Notes under the pieces: model-generated
What the model saw: the letters and a program-made list of their open reading frames with translations, nothing else
Database searches by the model: none
Told to the model about the DNA's origin: nothing
Shown: positions 11,122 through 22,625 of the stretch, piece by piece
How positions within the stretch are numbered: position 1 is the stretch's first letter
How the letters are laid out: every line of letters starts with the position of its first letter
Source: Brachypodium distachyon
Lineage: Eukaryota; Streptophyta; Magnoliopsida; Poales; Poaceae
Length of the DNA stretch: 64,000 nt
Direction of reading: 5' to 3'
Assembly: GCF_000005505.3 (NCBI RefSeq)
Contig: NC_016133.3
Location: forward strand, 11,036,001-11,100,000
Position numbers and translations under genes: made by a program

Positions 11122-13852
11122 ATGCCCTCTAAGCGGGCTGGTGATTCACGCATAGACCCGCGTGAGGCCCCAGCGGCGCACACGCGGTCGCACGACGTAC
11201 GACCCGAATTGGGAGCTCAAGAGAATCCCGAGCCCTCGAGGGTGCAGCAAACGCAGCTGCCTCCATCGCCTCCCCGACCGTCGACCGACAATCGGCCGAG
11301 GGGACCGGCTGCCCCAACGCTGGGGGCAGTCGGGCGAGCACGCATGGCATCGCCTGGGCCAGCCAACGGGTGGAGACGCGACCCGAGGATGCCCCGCGGC
11401 AGCGGCACCCGGAGCACGCCGCGTCCCGAGCGACCCCTGGACGTTCGCACCCTGCACGCCCGGATGCGTCCGGGGCCAGGGCGGGAAGCAGCCATTCAGG
11501 AAACCGGCTGCCCCCCGTGCGAACCCCGGCTGAAGCCATCGTCACCGCGCGCGTCATGGTGCGATACGAGCCGCAGCAGGGCACGCCGGCGCACGAGACG
11601 TGGGGCGAGGAGTTGGAGGCGCTTCTCGCCCTGGCCGCCCAACAGCCGCAAGGCGAGGGCGCCCAGTAGGCTCCGGCCATGGGCCGAAATCAGAGCGCGA
11701 AGGCACGCCGTCCGCCTCACGACAGGGGGAGAACCCGCCCCCTCCTCAGCGGGGCCTGGTAGACGGGAGCCCGGAGGGGTCCTCGAATTCATCGCCCACC
11801 GTCTCAGGGGGCGATGCGCGTGGCATCTTGAATGCCCGACAATAGGAGGATCTGCACCGGCGCTTGGAGCGCCGGCGCAGGCGCGAGGTGGAGCGCCGGC
11901 ACCCACTGGAGCAAGAAGATGCTCCCCTGGGCCCAGAAGACGGCTGCACTGCGTTCGCGCGCCAGTTGCGGCGGGTGGTGTGGCCCCGTAAGTTCCGAGC
12001 GCCTGCGCTCGGTACGTACGACGGGACCGCTAACCCCAAAGATTTTCTCCTGACCTATACGCTGGGCATGCATGCCATCGGCGCCGACGACAAGGTCAGG
12101 GCGAACTGGTTCCCGATGGTCCTGAAGGGATCAGCGCGAACCTGATTGCTCAACCTGCCCGCTGGATCCGTCGCCACCTGGGCAGACCTGCACGAGCAGT
12201 TCGTGAGCGCGTTCTAGGGCGGCTATAAGCGCCTGGGAACCATGGCGGAGCTGCACACCATCGTGCAAAAACCGGGAGAGACGTTGCGGGCCTTCGTCAA
12301 CCGCTTCTCCAATCTCTCCTATTCTATCCCGGAGGCGGAGGCTGCCGCCATCATAAACACCTTCGCCATCAACGTCCGTGATCCCAAGATGCGTGAGAAG
12401 CTGAGCACGCATCGGATCCGGATGACGCAGGACTTGTACGCCTTGGCGCACAAGTGCGCCATGGCCGAGGAGGGGCGCCTAGCGCCCGAGCTGGCAGCCC
12501 AGGCTGCCGCGAGCCCGGGCGAGGGCTCGCAGAAGAAGGGTTCGTGTAAGCGCAGCGGGAAGCAAGTCCTCGCTGCGGACTCGGGGGCTCCGGCCGCAAG
12601 GCCCACGAAGAAGGCCTCGCCAGGGGGAGAATCTGGCGGGAAGCAGGGCGACACGTCCCGCTGTCCTATCCACAACAACTCCACCCACGACGCGCAGAGT
12701 TGCCGCGTCCTGCAAGGGATCAAGCAGCGGCGGGAGCAGCGCCCCGAGGAGCGCCGCGCCACCGGCGCCTGCTTCAATTGTGGCGACATCGGGCATCTCT
12801 CCCGAGATTGCCTGAACGACCCCGGGGCGGGTCCGAGGCCGGCCGGCGGGGGTGCCGGCAGGGTCGAATCCCAAGGAGGGCGCAGCCAGCCCCTCGCTGT
12901 GCGGGAACGCCCTCCTCGCGGGCGCGACAGGGTGCGCGCCGAGGAGCAACGCGAGTCCGACCGTTCCGGCGGCGACGAGCCGGGCTTCCAGGAGCCTCGT
13001 GGCGTCGCCTGTATCCATGGGGGATCTTACGCTCTTCCATCCCATGCCGTGGTGAAACGCCTCACCCGCGACGTGTGCGCGCTGTTGCCGGATGCGGAGC
13101 CGCAACAGCCGCTGAGGTGGTCGCACCTGCCGATCACCTTCAGCGCCGACGACCACCCGGTGCGACAATTGGGCTCCGGAGTAATACCCTTCGTCGTCTC
13201 GCCGATCATTAGCAATATGACGGTGACATGGGTCCTGGTGGACAACGGAGCGGGGCTTAACCTCCTGTCCGCCAGGCTGGTGGAAAAGCTCCAGCTGCCG
13301 ATGGAGCAGCTGAAGCCCACCGAACCGTTCCGGGGGGTGAACCCCGGGATCGTGCGCCCGCTGGGACGCATCACACTGCCGGTCACTTTCGGGTCCCGGG
13401 AAGCATTCAGGACCGAGCACATAGTGTTCGATGTGACGCATACCCCGTTGCCCTACAACGGGATCCTTGGGCGTCCGGCGCTGATCAAGTTTATGGCGGC
13501 TACGCATTGCGCCTACGGCGTGATGAAGATCCCGTCCGTTTACGGAGTCCTCTCCATCGGGTGCAATCTCAAAGACGCTGCTTGGTGCGTTGGCGAGGTC
13601 GTCCGGGCCGTTGCTGCAGCTGACGCCGGCGACGAAGGTGTTGTCGAGGACAACGCCCTGCCGGGTGACGCCCCGGCAACGAAGAAGGCCCGGGCCACCC
13701 CGCAAGGGCTAGCCGGAGGAGGTGCTGGCTCGAGCGCGCGTCCCGGCAAGGGGCGGGGGCTCCGGGAGGAGGCCGCCAAAGTGAAGAAGTTGCCCCTCCA
13801 AATCGGCGACAAGGAGCACACCGTTACCGTCGGTGCGAACCTGACCGCCGAA
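11122..13852 (+). pseudogene. gag: Tat-2 gag and protease, broken
   Basis: The start MPSKRAGDSRID matches the starts of the Tat-3 (23711) and Tat-4 (32462, minus) copies. An Arg/Pro-rich N-terminal region is followed by the retrotransposon gag core (MAELHTIVQKPGETL, FSNLSYSIPEAEA), a CCHC zinc knuckle CFNCGDIGHLSRDC (near 12771) and a retropepsin region (VLVDNGAGLNLLSARLV, active site near 13241). The N-terminal part is interrupted by TAG near 11667 and 11835 and by frame changes; TGA near 12144 and TAG at 12215 replace TGG and a Gln codon seen in the Tat-4 copy. The protease triad reads D-N-G instead of the usual D-T/S/G-G. A TAG at 13853 separates it from RT. Confidence 0.82.
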
Positions 13853-16800
13853 TAGGAAAGCGCCCTCGTCACCTTCCTCCGGGAAAATGCCGACGTGTTC
13901 GCCTGGGAACCGTCGGACCTTCCCGGAGTCCCCAGGGAGGTGATTGAGCATCGGCTCGTGGTGCGTCCGGACGCGCGCCCCGTCAAGCAGAAGATCCGGC
14001 GGCAGGCACAAGAGCGGAAAGATTTCATCAAGCAAGAGGTGCGGGGAATAAGCTCCGCATGTGCGTGGATTTTACCGATCTTAATCGTGCATGCCCCAAG
14101 GATCCCTTCCCTGTACCCCGTATCGACCAAATAGTTGATTCTACCGCTGGTTGTGACCAGTTGAGTTTTTTGGATGCTTTCTCCGGCTACCATCAAATCA
14201 AGATGGCGGTCGAGGATGAGGAAAAGACAGCGTTTATCACCCCGGTTGGCTGCTACTGCTATACATGCATGCCTTTCGGGTTGAAGAATGCGGGCTCCAC
14301 ATTCCAGCGCGCCCTGCGAGAATGTTTGGGGCCCTAGCTAGGCCGCAACGCGGAGGCCTACATGGATGACATCGTCATCAAATCGAAGCGTAGGGACTCC
14401 CTGATTGATGACCTGCGGGAGACATTTGACAACCTCCGCAAGATCAAGCTCAGACTGAACCCGGATAAGTGCACCTTCGGTGTCAACTCCGGGCAGCTTC
14501 TGGGTTTCTTGGTTTCACACCGGGGGATACAGGCCAACCCGACCAAAATAGAAGCCATCGAGAAGATGGAGGCCCCCCGCAAGGTGAAAGATGTCCAGCG
14601 CCTCAACGGCTGCGTTGCCGCGCTTGGACGCTTCATCTCCAGGCTGGGCGAGCGTGCCCTGCCTTTCTTCCGGGTAATGAAGAAAAAGGGTCCAGTCGAT
14701 TGGACTGACGAGGCCGAGGCGGCGCTCCAGGAACTCAAGCGATACCTGAGGTCACCGCCCATCCTCGTCGCCCCCAAGTTGGGCGAGCCGCTGCTACTCT
14801 ACCTAGCGGCGACTGACCAGGTGGTCAGCTCGGTGCTGGTTGCCGAGAGGGAGGAAGACGTCCCGGGGATTGGGGCTGCGGGGCAGGTGGCTGAGCAGCC
14901 TCCGGCAACCACCACAAGCCCAGGGACCACCCCAGAGCCGGCAATCTCGGCGCCGCGGATGCGGTTGGTGCAGCGACCAGTGTACTTCGTCAGTACGGTG
15001 TTGCGCGACGCGCGGACAAGATACCCGCAAGTACAGAAGCTCCTTCTGGGGATTCTCCTTGCGTCCCGCAAGTTGCGCCACTACTTCCAGGCGCACCGCG
15101 TCACGGTGGTGTCCGGGTTCTGCCTCGGGAAGACCCTCACCAACCGTGAGGCCACCGGGAGAGTGGCCGAATGGAGGATGGAGCTGTCGGAGTTCGACCT
15201 CCACTTCGCCAACTCCAAAAGCATCAAGAGCACGGCCCTGGCGGACTTCGTCGCGGAGTGGACGTCCACGGGCGTAGAAGAAAGTGAGTCGGAGACGGGC
15301 CTTCCCGGCAAGCTGGACGAGGGCCCCTGGGTCCTCTACTTCGACGGTGCGTTCAGTCTCCAGGGAGCGGGAGCCGGGGTCGTCATCGAGTCACCCACAG
15401 GGGACCAGCTGCGGTTCGCCGTCCAACTCGACTTCGCTAACTCCACCAACAACACGGCGGAATACGAAGGCCTGCTTGCCGGGCTGCGGGCAGCGGTCGC
15501 CCTCGACATTAAGCGCCTGGTTGTTCGCGGTGATTCCCAGCTTGTGATCAACCAGGTGAACAAGGACTACGATTGCCCTCAAATGGCGCCGTACGTGGAA
15601 GAGGTCCGCAAGCTGGAACGGAAGTTCAAGGGTTTGCGCTTCGAACACGTCAAGCGGAAGGACAACTTCGCTACGGATGAGCTGGCCAAGATGGCAGCAG
15701 AGCGCCGGAAGCCTCCGGCGGGGGTGTTCTGTCAGAAGCAACTGGCTCCTTCAGTCACCCCCCAGACGGCTGCCGGGGACGCCCCTCCGGCAATCGAGGG
15801 AACCCCTGCAGCAGCAGGGGTCCATGCCGCTGATATGGCGGCATGCACGGGCAGAGAAATTCCTTCCTGGGCGGAAGAGATCGCCCGCTATTTGAAATGG
15901 GAGGCCCTTCCGGAGGATGATGACGCCGCGGAGCGCGTAGCGCGGCGAGCCAAGGTTTACACCGTGATAGACGGTAGCGTCTACCGCAGGCGTGCGAATG
16001 GTGTAAAACTCCTCTGCGTGCCGCAGGAGGAAGGGTGTGCACTGTTGGAGGACATACATCGAGGCACATGTTCACACCATGTGGCCTCCCGGGCTTTAGC
16101 CGGCAAGGCTTTCCGGCATGGTTTTTACTGGCCCATGGCCCTGGCCGACGCAGAGCGGATGGTGAGGACGTGCGAAGCGTGCCAGTTCCACTCGAAGAAG
16201 AGCAACCAACCAGCCCAGGCCCTGCATGCCATCCCGTCCTCATGGCCGTTCGCGGTCTGGGGACTAGACATCGTTGGCAAGCTACCAAGGGCGGTTGGCG
16301 GTTATGAATACTTGTTTGTGGCCGTCGACAAGTTCTCCAAATGGGTGGAGGTGGAACCAGTGTGCAAGGTGACCGCCCAGGCGGCCATCAAGTTCCTTAA
16401 GGGCATTGTGTGCCGGTTCGGGGTTCCCAACAGCATCATCATCGATAACGGCACGCAATTCACGAGCGCAGCGTTTCGCGCCTACTGCGAAGACATGGGC
16501 ACTAAGTTGCGCTTCGCGTCCGTCGCTCACCCGAGGAGCAACGGACAGGCGGAGCGAGCCAATGCAGAGGTTCTGCGGGGGCTCAAGACGAGAACCTTTG
16601 ACAAGCTCAAAGGCCACGGGAAGCACTGGATCGAAGAACTCCAGCCCGTGCTGTGGTCCGTCCGGACCACACCTAGTCGGGCAACGCGCGAAACTCATTT
16701 CGCCCTTGTCTACGGGGCAGAAGCGGTGCTGCCCCTCGAGCTCAAGTACGGATCTCCCCGAGTACGCGCGTACGGCGACGCCAGCCAACACGAGCAAATG

Positions 16801-17103
16801 GTCGACGATCTAAACTTCATCGAAGAGCTTCGGTGCCGGGCTACTGTGCGAGCCGCGCGCTACCAGCAGGGACTCCGTCGTTATCACGACAGACGAGTCC
16901 GTCCCCGGGGGCTCGAGAACGGAGACCTTGTCCTGCGTCGGATACAAGGAACGAAGGCCGGGAACAAGTTGACTCCGAAATGGGAGGGCCCCTTTCGGGT
17001 AGTGCAGGTGACCAGGCCGGGGGCTGTCCGCCTAGAAACCAAAGACGGCTTGCCGGTGCCCAATAGCTGGAATATTGAACACTTGCGCAAGTTCTACCCG
17101 TGA
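13853..17103 (+). pseudogene. pol: Tat-2 pol: RT, RNase H, second RNase H, integrase (mostly open)
   Basis: RT begins just after 13855 and is broken near 14045, where about 25 codons expected before the RMCVDF motif are missing. A TAG at 14335 follows. From 14362 a continuous 913-codon frame runs to the stop at 17103. It contains the catalytic YMDD (14359 on), the RT thumb, RNase H1 (about residues 140-300), the plant-type second RNase H (FDGAFSLQGAG, about 323-450), the integrase H-H-C-C zinc finger (about 563-610) and the core with LDIVG, IDNGTQF and QAERANAE. The last two catalytic positions keep the D-35-E spacing. The C-terminus ends in FYP. Downstream of the RT lesions this is the best preserved coding stretch in the window. 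Confidence 0.88.
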
Positions 17104-17302
17104 AGCGGCGGAGCCCGACCCTCAGGTGATGCCTCTGATGCATACCTCTCGAACTACTGTAACCGGGCAGCCCTCGTGTGTAAACCGCTAGTTAACTGTG
17201 AATAAGGATAGGTGTTTCACCCCTGAGCTTTGTTCTTGCCTTGTTCATTCGCTTGTTTTCCCCCTCTTGCCTCCTGCTTTAAGTGCACAAACGTGTCTTT
17301 CC

Positions 17303-18664
17303 CTACTTGGTTGTGAGCAAGTGGCTGCCGTGGCCCCGAAACGAAAACCCGTTGCCGGATCGTTCCACCAGGGTGGGGGCCGCTGCCGGGGCAGACGTCG
17401 CTGTTGAAAAAGTGGCTGCGGCCGCCGCGAACGCCCTCGACCTTCTCAGGATCAGGGGCGCGTTGTCGCTGCTTTCCTCGTCGTCGTCCTCCACGGCCAC
17501 GACTTCCGAGGATGCAGCCACCTGGCCCGCCTCGTCGTCCAGCGACCGGAGGGAGGGCCAGCTGGGCTCGGACCCGCCTTCGCTCTCCTCGAGCACCTGC
17601 TTCCCGCGGGGTGCTTGCGGGGGAGCGTGCGGGATGCGGGTGGGGGTGTCGTCCATCAGCCCCCACTCGTTGCAGGGCGGGAAGGCGCCGACGATGTCGC
17701 TGAGCGCCTTGACGCCGGCATGGAGAGCGGAGACCCCCGGCGAGAACTCTATCGACTGGAAGACCTCGCCGGAGATCCCCTTCACCCACGTCTTGAGGGA
17801 CTCCAAGTCCACGCCGTCCGCCTGTAGGCGTGTCCTGTCCCTGGAGCCCGTGTACATCCACGCGGGCCGGGAACGCAGCTGCAGCGGGGCTATGCGCCGA
17901 AGGACGAAGGTGCGCGCCACGTCGACATCTGTGAGCCCCGCTAGCCGCAACGCCTTGATCTTCTCCACGATGGGGAGGAGGTCGGCGTCGCGGTGGTACC
18001 TGTCCTGCCAGCCGATCTGGGGCACCGGCAGCCCCGTCGGCGGCTGGATGAACTCCTGGGGGTCCTCCACTCGGACCCAGCACCAGTCACCCCGCCATTC
18101 TTTTTCGATCTTCTTCCCCGACCGGACGATGAACTCCGACTTCATCTGGTCGCGGGCACAGAAAACCACCCCCGATGACATCGCCTTCACATTGTCGATT
18201 CGCGGGTAAAAGTAATGCCGGAAGAACCCCACCGACGGCATCACCCCCACGAACGCCTCGCAGAGGAACTGGAAGGTGGCGAGGAGGAAGAGCGAGGTGG
18301 GGTGGAGCTGCGCCACCCGCAGCTGGTAGGACTCCATCAGCGCGTGGAGGAACAGAGAGAAGGGCGGCACCATGCCGCAGAGGAGGAAGCGCGCGAACAT
18401 CCGGAAGTCGTTATCCTGGTGATCGACGCCCGCCGGGAAGATCCGCGTCTCCCCATGCTCGTTGAAATTGGAGGCGACGGCGTGCCGGAGCTTCCCCAAC
18501 GCCTCGCCGTTGTAGCCGGGGCGGAAGAAGGCTACTTTCGCGCGCATCTCCCGCCTCTTCTGGTCCTTGGCGACGGCCGCTTTGAGTGCCGCCTCGGTCT
18601 TGCTGGTCGCGGGCTTCTTCGAAGATTGGACCTCCTTCCCCTTTCTGGTGGTCGGGGGTGCCAT
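17303..18664 (-). CDS. Tat-2 antisense accessory gene (PF04195-like), 453 aa, C-terminally shortened
   Basis: It is encoded opposite to gag-pol, between pol and the 3' LTR. I chose the Met at 18664 because MAPPTTRKGKEVQ is the start shared with the Tat-4 copy at 25352. Order: basic N-terminus (1-35), conserved domain with FFRPGYNGEALGKLRHAV, MVPPFSLFLHALMESYQLR and FRHYFYPRID (about 45-170), a Trp/Arg-rich part (RSGKKIEKEW, DWCWVRVEDP), GISGEVFQS, CNEWGLMDDTP, then an acidic stretch and the frame's end. The last ~20 residues (GFSFRGHGSHLL) come from sequence that lies outside the gene in Tat-4 (near 29200), so a deletion removed the Ala-rich and coiled-coil part. The frame is open throughout. 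The role is unknown; a gag-independent accessory or chromatin-related role is only a guess. Confidence 0.75.
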   Translation of the reverse strand: MAPPTTRKGKEVQSSKKPATSKTEAALKAAVAKDQKRREMRAKVAFFRPGYNGEALGKLRHAVASNFNEHGETRIFPAGVDHQDNDFRMFARFLLCGMVPPFSLFLHALMESYQLRVAQLHPTSLFLLATFQFLCEAFVGVMPSVGFFRHYFYPRIDNVKAMSSGVVFCARDQMKSEFIVRSGKKIEKEWRGDWCWVRVEDPQEFIQPPTGLPVPQIGWQDRYHRDADLLPIVEKIKALRLAGLTDVDVARTFVLRRIAPLQLRSRPAWMYTGSRDRTRLQADGVDLESLKTWVKGISGEVFQSIEFSPGVSALHAGVKALSDIVGAFPPCNEWGLMDDTPTRIPHAPPQAPRGKQVLEESEGGSEPSWPSLRSLDDEAGQVAASSEVVAVEDDDEESSDNAPLILRRSRAFAAAAATFSTATSAPAAAPTLVERSGNGFSFRGHGSHLLTTK

Positions 18665-19068
18665 GAGGAGCGAGGGTGGAAGCTGGCAAGAGCGCAGGGA
18701 TGCGAGATGCAGAAGAGGATGGAGGCGAAAGGGCAAAGTGTTGCTCCCCGTTGCCAACAGTGGAAGCTTTATGACGCCCGGTCGTTTGGTAACGGCCGGT
18801 TCCGTACTCTACGGGTACGCGGGGATAACTCCTAATCACTGGGAGTAATGCGCGGAGTGGCCATAACTACCCCATTTAGGGGGGGGGATTAGGGCGGAAA
18901 TCTCGCGCCCACTACTCCGCTTTTGGCGGTGCCGTACACGGGGCAGCGAAGGGGCGCGGGCCCGCAACTGATCGGGGGCCCACGCGTCGGTTAAGGGCGT
19001 AGCCCGGCAACCGGCTAGGGAGAGACCCTTTCGGGGACAGGTGATGCCGGCCCACGCCCGGGGGCTAC
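18665..19068 (+). other. Tat-2 region between the antisense gene and the 3' LTR
   Basis: This is non-coding, with several G-rich runs (a run of nine G near 18880) and a purine-rich GCCCGGGGGCTAC abutting the LTR at 19069, which would serve as the polypurine tract for plus-strand priming. It would also be the 5' leader and promoter zone of the antisense gene. The same block is found reversed at 24943-25351 of Tat-4, including the imperfect repeat around the CCGTTACCAAACGGCCGG sequence. Confidence 0.6.
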
Positions 19069-19616
19069 TGTCGCACCCGTGGCACCCGGGGTACCACCGC
19101 TGCGCGACGCGTGGCCCCCTCCCCCGGGTTCCCGGGAAGGTCTCATCCCGGGGAGCGCCAATGAGCTTCCCGGCAAGCTACCAGCCCCGAAATGGGCTAG
19201 CGGGGCCTCCCAAAATATTCCCGATTAGGCACCTCCCGGGAAGCTGCTTCCCGGGAGGAGGTTCCCGGGCGCGCTGGGCCGGGGTGCTTCCCGGGCCGAC
19301 TTGCGGGGACTGGAGGCTCCCGGACGCGTGCCCCCGCCTCGGGTCGTGGGGCCCGCTGGACAGCGCCACACGGGCGCGTGGCGGGCGCGGAACGTGCGGT
19401 CCCACCAAGGCAAGGAGTAAGGTGCGCGGCTCAGTAAACGAGCCGACCGACGGGTAGTTACCCGTCGGGTCGAAGGAACAGTGGTTGTCCAATCCTACCC
19501 TAGGGTCTTAGGCCCCTAGCAGCGGAGGTGGCACCCATGCATGCCACCAACTCACCAGGGAGAGTCGCATGCCTCCCCGCTGGACACTTGTAGCCCATGC
19601 ACCATGGCACAGGTGG
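19069..19616 (+). repeat. Tat-2 3' LTR, truncated (548 bp)
   Basis: It starts TGTCGCACCCGTGGCACCC and follows the 5' LTR through CCACCAACTCACCAGGG to GGCACAGGTGG, then switches at about 19617 to chromovirus LTR sequence. The last ~450 bp, including the TATA box, are missing. No direct repeat matches the left flank, which supports a deletion across the right border and not a clean insertion end. Confidence 0.85.
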
Positions 19617-20172
19617 CTCAGTTCGGGCGGGTGGGCATGCGTGCGAGGTAAGTGGGCCGGTTCGGCCCAAGGTGGCCCTGTCGGTCCGTTTCTCTTTTTT
19701 TTTTGTTCTTTTTCCTTTTCTTCTTTTTTCTTTTTCCTGTTTTCCATTACTGCTTTTGATCTTGAATTCCAAATCAAACCAAATAAATTCCAGAAAAATT
19801 GTAAAATCATATCTTCATATGATTCAACTCCTTGGACGGAATTCCCTTCAAAATAAAATATTCAAAAATACTTTTGCCTATATAATTGCCTCTAGGGCAT
19901 TATTACTAATAACATAAAATAGTTTTTTAACTCCAAATTAAATACTAAAATTATGGGGTAGCTTATCTATTGCAATAAACCCATTTTTATTGTCAAAACC
20001 CTATGGGTTGGAAAATCCCAAATAGGTGGAGGACAGGATTCATAAAGAATGCTTTGATAAAGAGGCTTAAATTCTAAAAACCAAGGTTTAAGAGTGCTCA
20101 AAATTTATAAGTGGCATGATGCTCTTGAGTGCAAATGCATGATGCAAAGTTTGGAAAATTTGGGATGTTACA
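19617..20172 (-). mobile_element. Chromovirus LTR end (A'), reverse; 3' LTR terminus of Chr-5
   Basis: GGGCCGGTTCGGCCCAA, a long polypyrimidine stretch (19687-19745), the GTAAAATCATATCTTCATATGATTC block shared with 1-995, and the terminus GGGATGTTACA at 20172. On the minus strand it directly follows CCCCCTTAGG..AGACC, the purine-rich end of pol, exactly as at 49079-49094 in Chr-1. This fixes it as the 3' LTR start of the reverse element. Confidence 0.85.
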
Positions 20173-20195
20173 GACCTAACCCCCTTAGGATGAAT

Positions 20196-21378
20196 TTCAT
20201 CCCCGAGATTTCGGTTGGCTAGCAAAGTGGTGTGGGTGGTCTTCTTGGAGATCATCTTCACGTTCCCATGTAGCTTCCTCCTCGGTGTGATGGTCCCATC
20301 GTACTTTGCAGAACTTGATAGTCTTGGAGTGGGTATGTCTCTCCGCTGTATCTAAAATCTTGATTGGTTTTTCCTCATAGGTGAGATCACTCTGCAACTG
20401 AACGGTATCTCTCAACAGGGTGTCGGCCATCTCCGGGTGACATTTCTTCAGTTGCGATACGTGGAACATGTTATGGACGCTTTTCAAAGCTTCCGGTAGG
20501 TCCAACTTATATGCCACTTCTCCCTGGCGTGATAAGACTCAGTATGGTCCAATGAATCGCGATGCTAATTTTCCTTTAATTCTAAATCTCTTAACTGCAC
20601 GTATCGGTGAAACTCTGAGATATGCCCTATCGTCAACCTCGTAGGTAACCTCCCTACGCTTGGAGTCTGCATAACTCTTTGTCTCGATTGTGCTACCTTC
20701 AGCCTGTCTTGAATCAGTCTATCTTTTCCTCGGCATCCTTTATCAGATCAGGGCCGAATAGGCTGCGGTCTCTTACTCCATCCCATAATAATGGTGTTCT
20801 CCATTTCTTACCATATAAAGCTTCAAACGGTGACATTCCAATGCTTGCTTGGAAACTGTTGTTGTATAAAAATTCTGCATAAGGTAAGTTATCATCCCAA
20901 CTGAAACCATAATCTAGGATTTGATTTACTCTTTCGGTCTGTCCATCAGTCTGCGAATGAAAAGCTATACGAAACTCCAGTCTCGTGCAGTTGACCCCAA
21001 AATCTTGAGGTGAATTGGGTACCTCGATATGATACTACCTCTTGTGGAACTCCGTGTAAACACACAATCCTGGACATATAGCGTTTCGCTAATTGAGCAC
21101 TTGTGTATATGGTCTTTACCGGTATGAAATGGGCAACCATGGTCAAACGGTCAACCACTACCCATATAGAATCATACCCTGATCTGGTTCTCGGCCTAGC
21201 ACAGGTAACGGTTGCAACAACCCTGCTGGTTTCTGATGTTTAGACCTTGTTGCATACGTCGCACAATGCGATGTACTCCGTGATGTCTCGTTTTAACCCG
21301 GACCACCAAATTTTTTCCTTCAAGTCCATGTACATCTTTGTGTTTCCTGGATGAATGGAGTATGGCGAATCATGAGCT
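20196..21378 (-). pseudogene. pol: Chr-5 integrase and chromodomain, broken
   Basis: On the minus strand: integrase zinc-finger remnants (about 21378-21250), the core with VDRLTMVAHFIPVKT and ICLHGVP-like sequence (about 21160-20950), the GPY/F-like C-terminal region (IGPY, SRQGEVAYKLDLPEA, FHVSQLKKCHPEMADT) and a chromodomain (KILDTAERHTHSKTIKF, VRWDHHTEEEATWERE). Damage: the second catalytic Asp is replaced by Tyr (VVSYRGTQF, against VSDRG in Chr-1), there is a frame change after GQLHE, and TGA near 20542 falls at the GPY/F region. The chromodomain would target integration to marked chromatin in a working element. The protein ends just before the LTR at 20172. Confidence 0.82.
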
Positions 21379-21380
21379 TC

Positions 21381-22625
21381 CTAAAGTATCAACTTTTTGA
21401 TCTTAGGGTCCTGTGGTACACAAACACATTTTTCAACCCATATAATTCCTAGGTCATCTTCACGAAAACCTTTTGCCTTTCCGGCTATCATGTTCTCTTT
21501 TATCTCATCAATCTCGGAGTCACCTTTCTGAGCTTCGTTAATTCTGTCCAACAGAGTGGGTTGTACTTCTAGGTTTGCGAGATAACCCTCGGGCACAATT
21601 TCCAGTCTCATGTCTTTGAATTGTTTGCACAATTTAGGGGGCAATTCTCCAGCTGAAAGTCCATTTACATAACCCTTGCGGCTCAATGCATCTGCTACTA
21701 CGTTAGCTTTTCTCGGGTGATATTGAATATTTAAGTCATAGTCCTTGATTAATTCCAGCCATCTTCTTTGTCTCAAGTTCAATTCCTTTTGAGTGAATAT
21801 ATACTTCAAGCTCTTGTGGTCGGTAAACAAATCACAATGTTTTCCCATGAGGTAGTGTCTCCAACTCTTGAGTGCGTGCACCACTGATGCTAGTTCCAAA
21901 TCATGCGTGGGGTAATGTCCCTCATGATTCTTTAGTTGTCGCGAAGCATACGCTACAACTCTTCCTCCTTGCATCAGAACACTTCCTAAACCTTGACGTG
22001 AAGCAGCACAATTTACTTGGAAATCCTCCTGTAGATTGGGTAAGACAAGAATGGGTGCAGACACTAATCTCTTCTTCAACTCTTGAAAACTCTCTTCATA
22101 TTTCTTAGTCCATTCAAACTTCTTTTCCTTCTTCAAGAGTTCAGTCATTGGTTTCGCTATCCTGGAAAAATTCTCGACGAATCTGCGATAGTAGCCAGCA
22201 AGTCCTAAGAAGGTGCGGACACCTCCGACATTCTTGGGTGCTTCGCAATCGGTTACTGCTGCTACCTTAGCTGGGTCGACCGTGACTCCTCCTCCTGAAA
22301 CGATGTGTCCAAGGAAACTGACTTCTGACAACTAAAATTCACACTTGTGTTCTCTAAGTTTTTCCAAAATCAAACACAGGTGCTGCTCATGCTCCTCCTT
22401 ACTCTTGGAGTAAATCAGAAATTCGTCGATGAACACCATGACGAATTTGTCCAAATACTCCGTGAACACTTTGTTCATCATATTCATGAAGTATGCTAGA
22501 GCATTGGTCAAACCGAACGGCATCACCGTGTACTCATACAAGCCATATCTAGTGGTGAAGGCTGTCTTGGGTATATCCGCCTCTCGGATTTTCAACTGGA
22601 GATACCCTGACCGAAGGTCAATCTT
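21381..22625 (-). pseudogene. pol: Chr-5 RT (3' part), RNase H and linker, broken
   Basis: From the right: [35 protein letters not shown], the RT active site, [15 protein letters not shown], then RNase H ([42 protein letters not shown]) and the connector to integrase. The RT active site reads FIDEFLIYS, so the second catalytic Asp of FIDD is Glu. The segment between REHK and CEF is shortened and followed by a TAG (about 22334). The RNase H first motif reads C-A-A-S where Chr-1 has C-D-A-S, losing an active-site Asp. The coding region is cut at 22625 by Tat-3 within the codons for Lys-Ile, and the rest of RT continues at 36872. Confidence 0.85.
22621..22625. repeat. Target-site duplication ATCTT, left copy (Tat-3)
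   Basis: ATCTT immediately precedes TGTCGCACC of the Tat-3 5' LTR. The same five bases follow the 3' LTR end GACGACA at 36867-36871. Confidence 0.92.

Larger units (their letters stand above)
10006..19616 (+). mobile_element. Tat-2: near-complete Tat-clade Ty3/gypsy retrotransposon
   Basis: The order is 5' LTR (10006-11011), primer-binding site, gag with zinc knuckle and protease (11122-13852), RT, RNase H, second RNase H and integrase (13853-17103), an antisense gene (18664-17303), a polypurine-containing leader, and a truncated 3' LTR (19069-19616). In the overlapping part the two LTRs differ by only a few percent by eye, mostly transitions, which points to a fairly recent insertion. The 3' LTR stops before its promoter and no target duplication can be matched, so the right end was deleted after insertion. 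Gag has a frameshift and stops, RT has a small deletion, and the protease motif is altered. Confidence 0.88.
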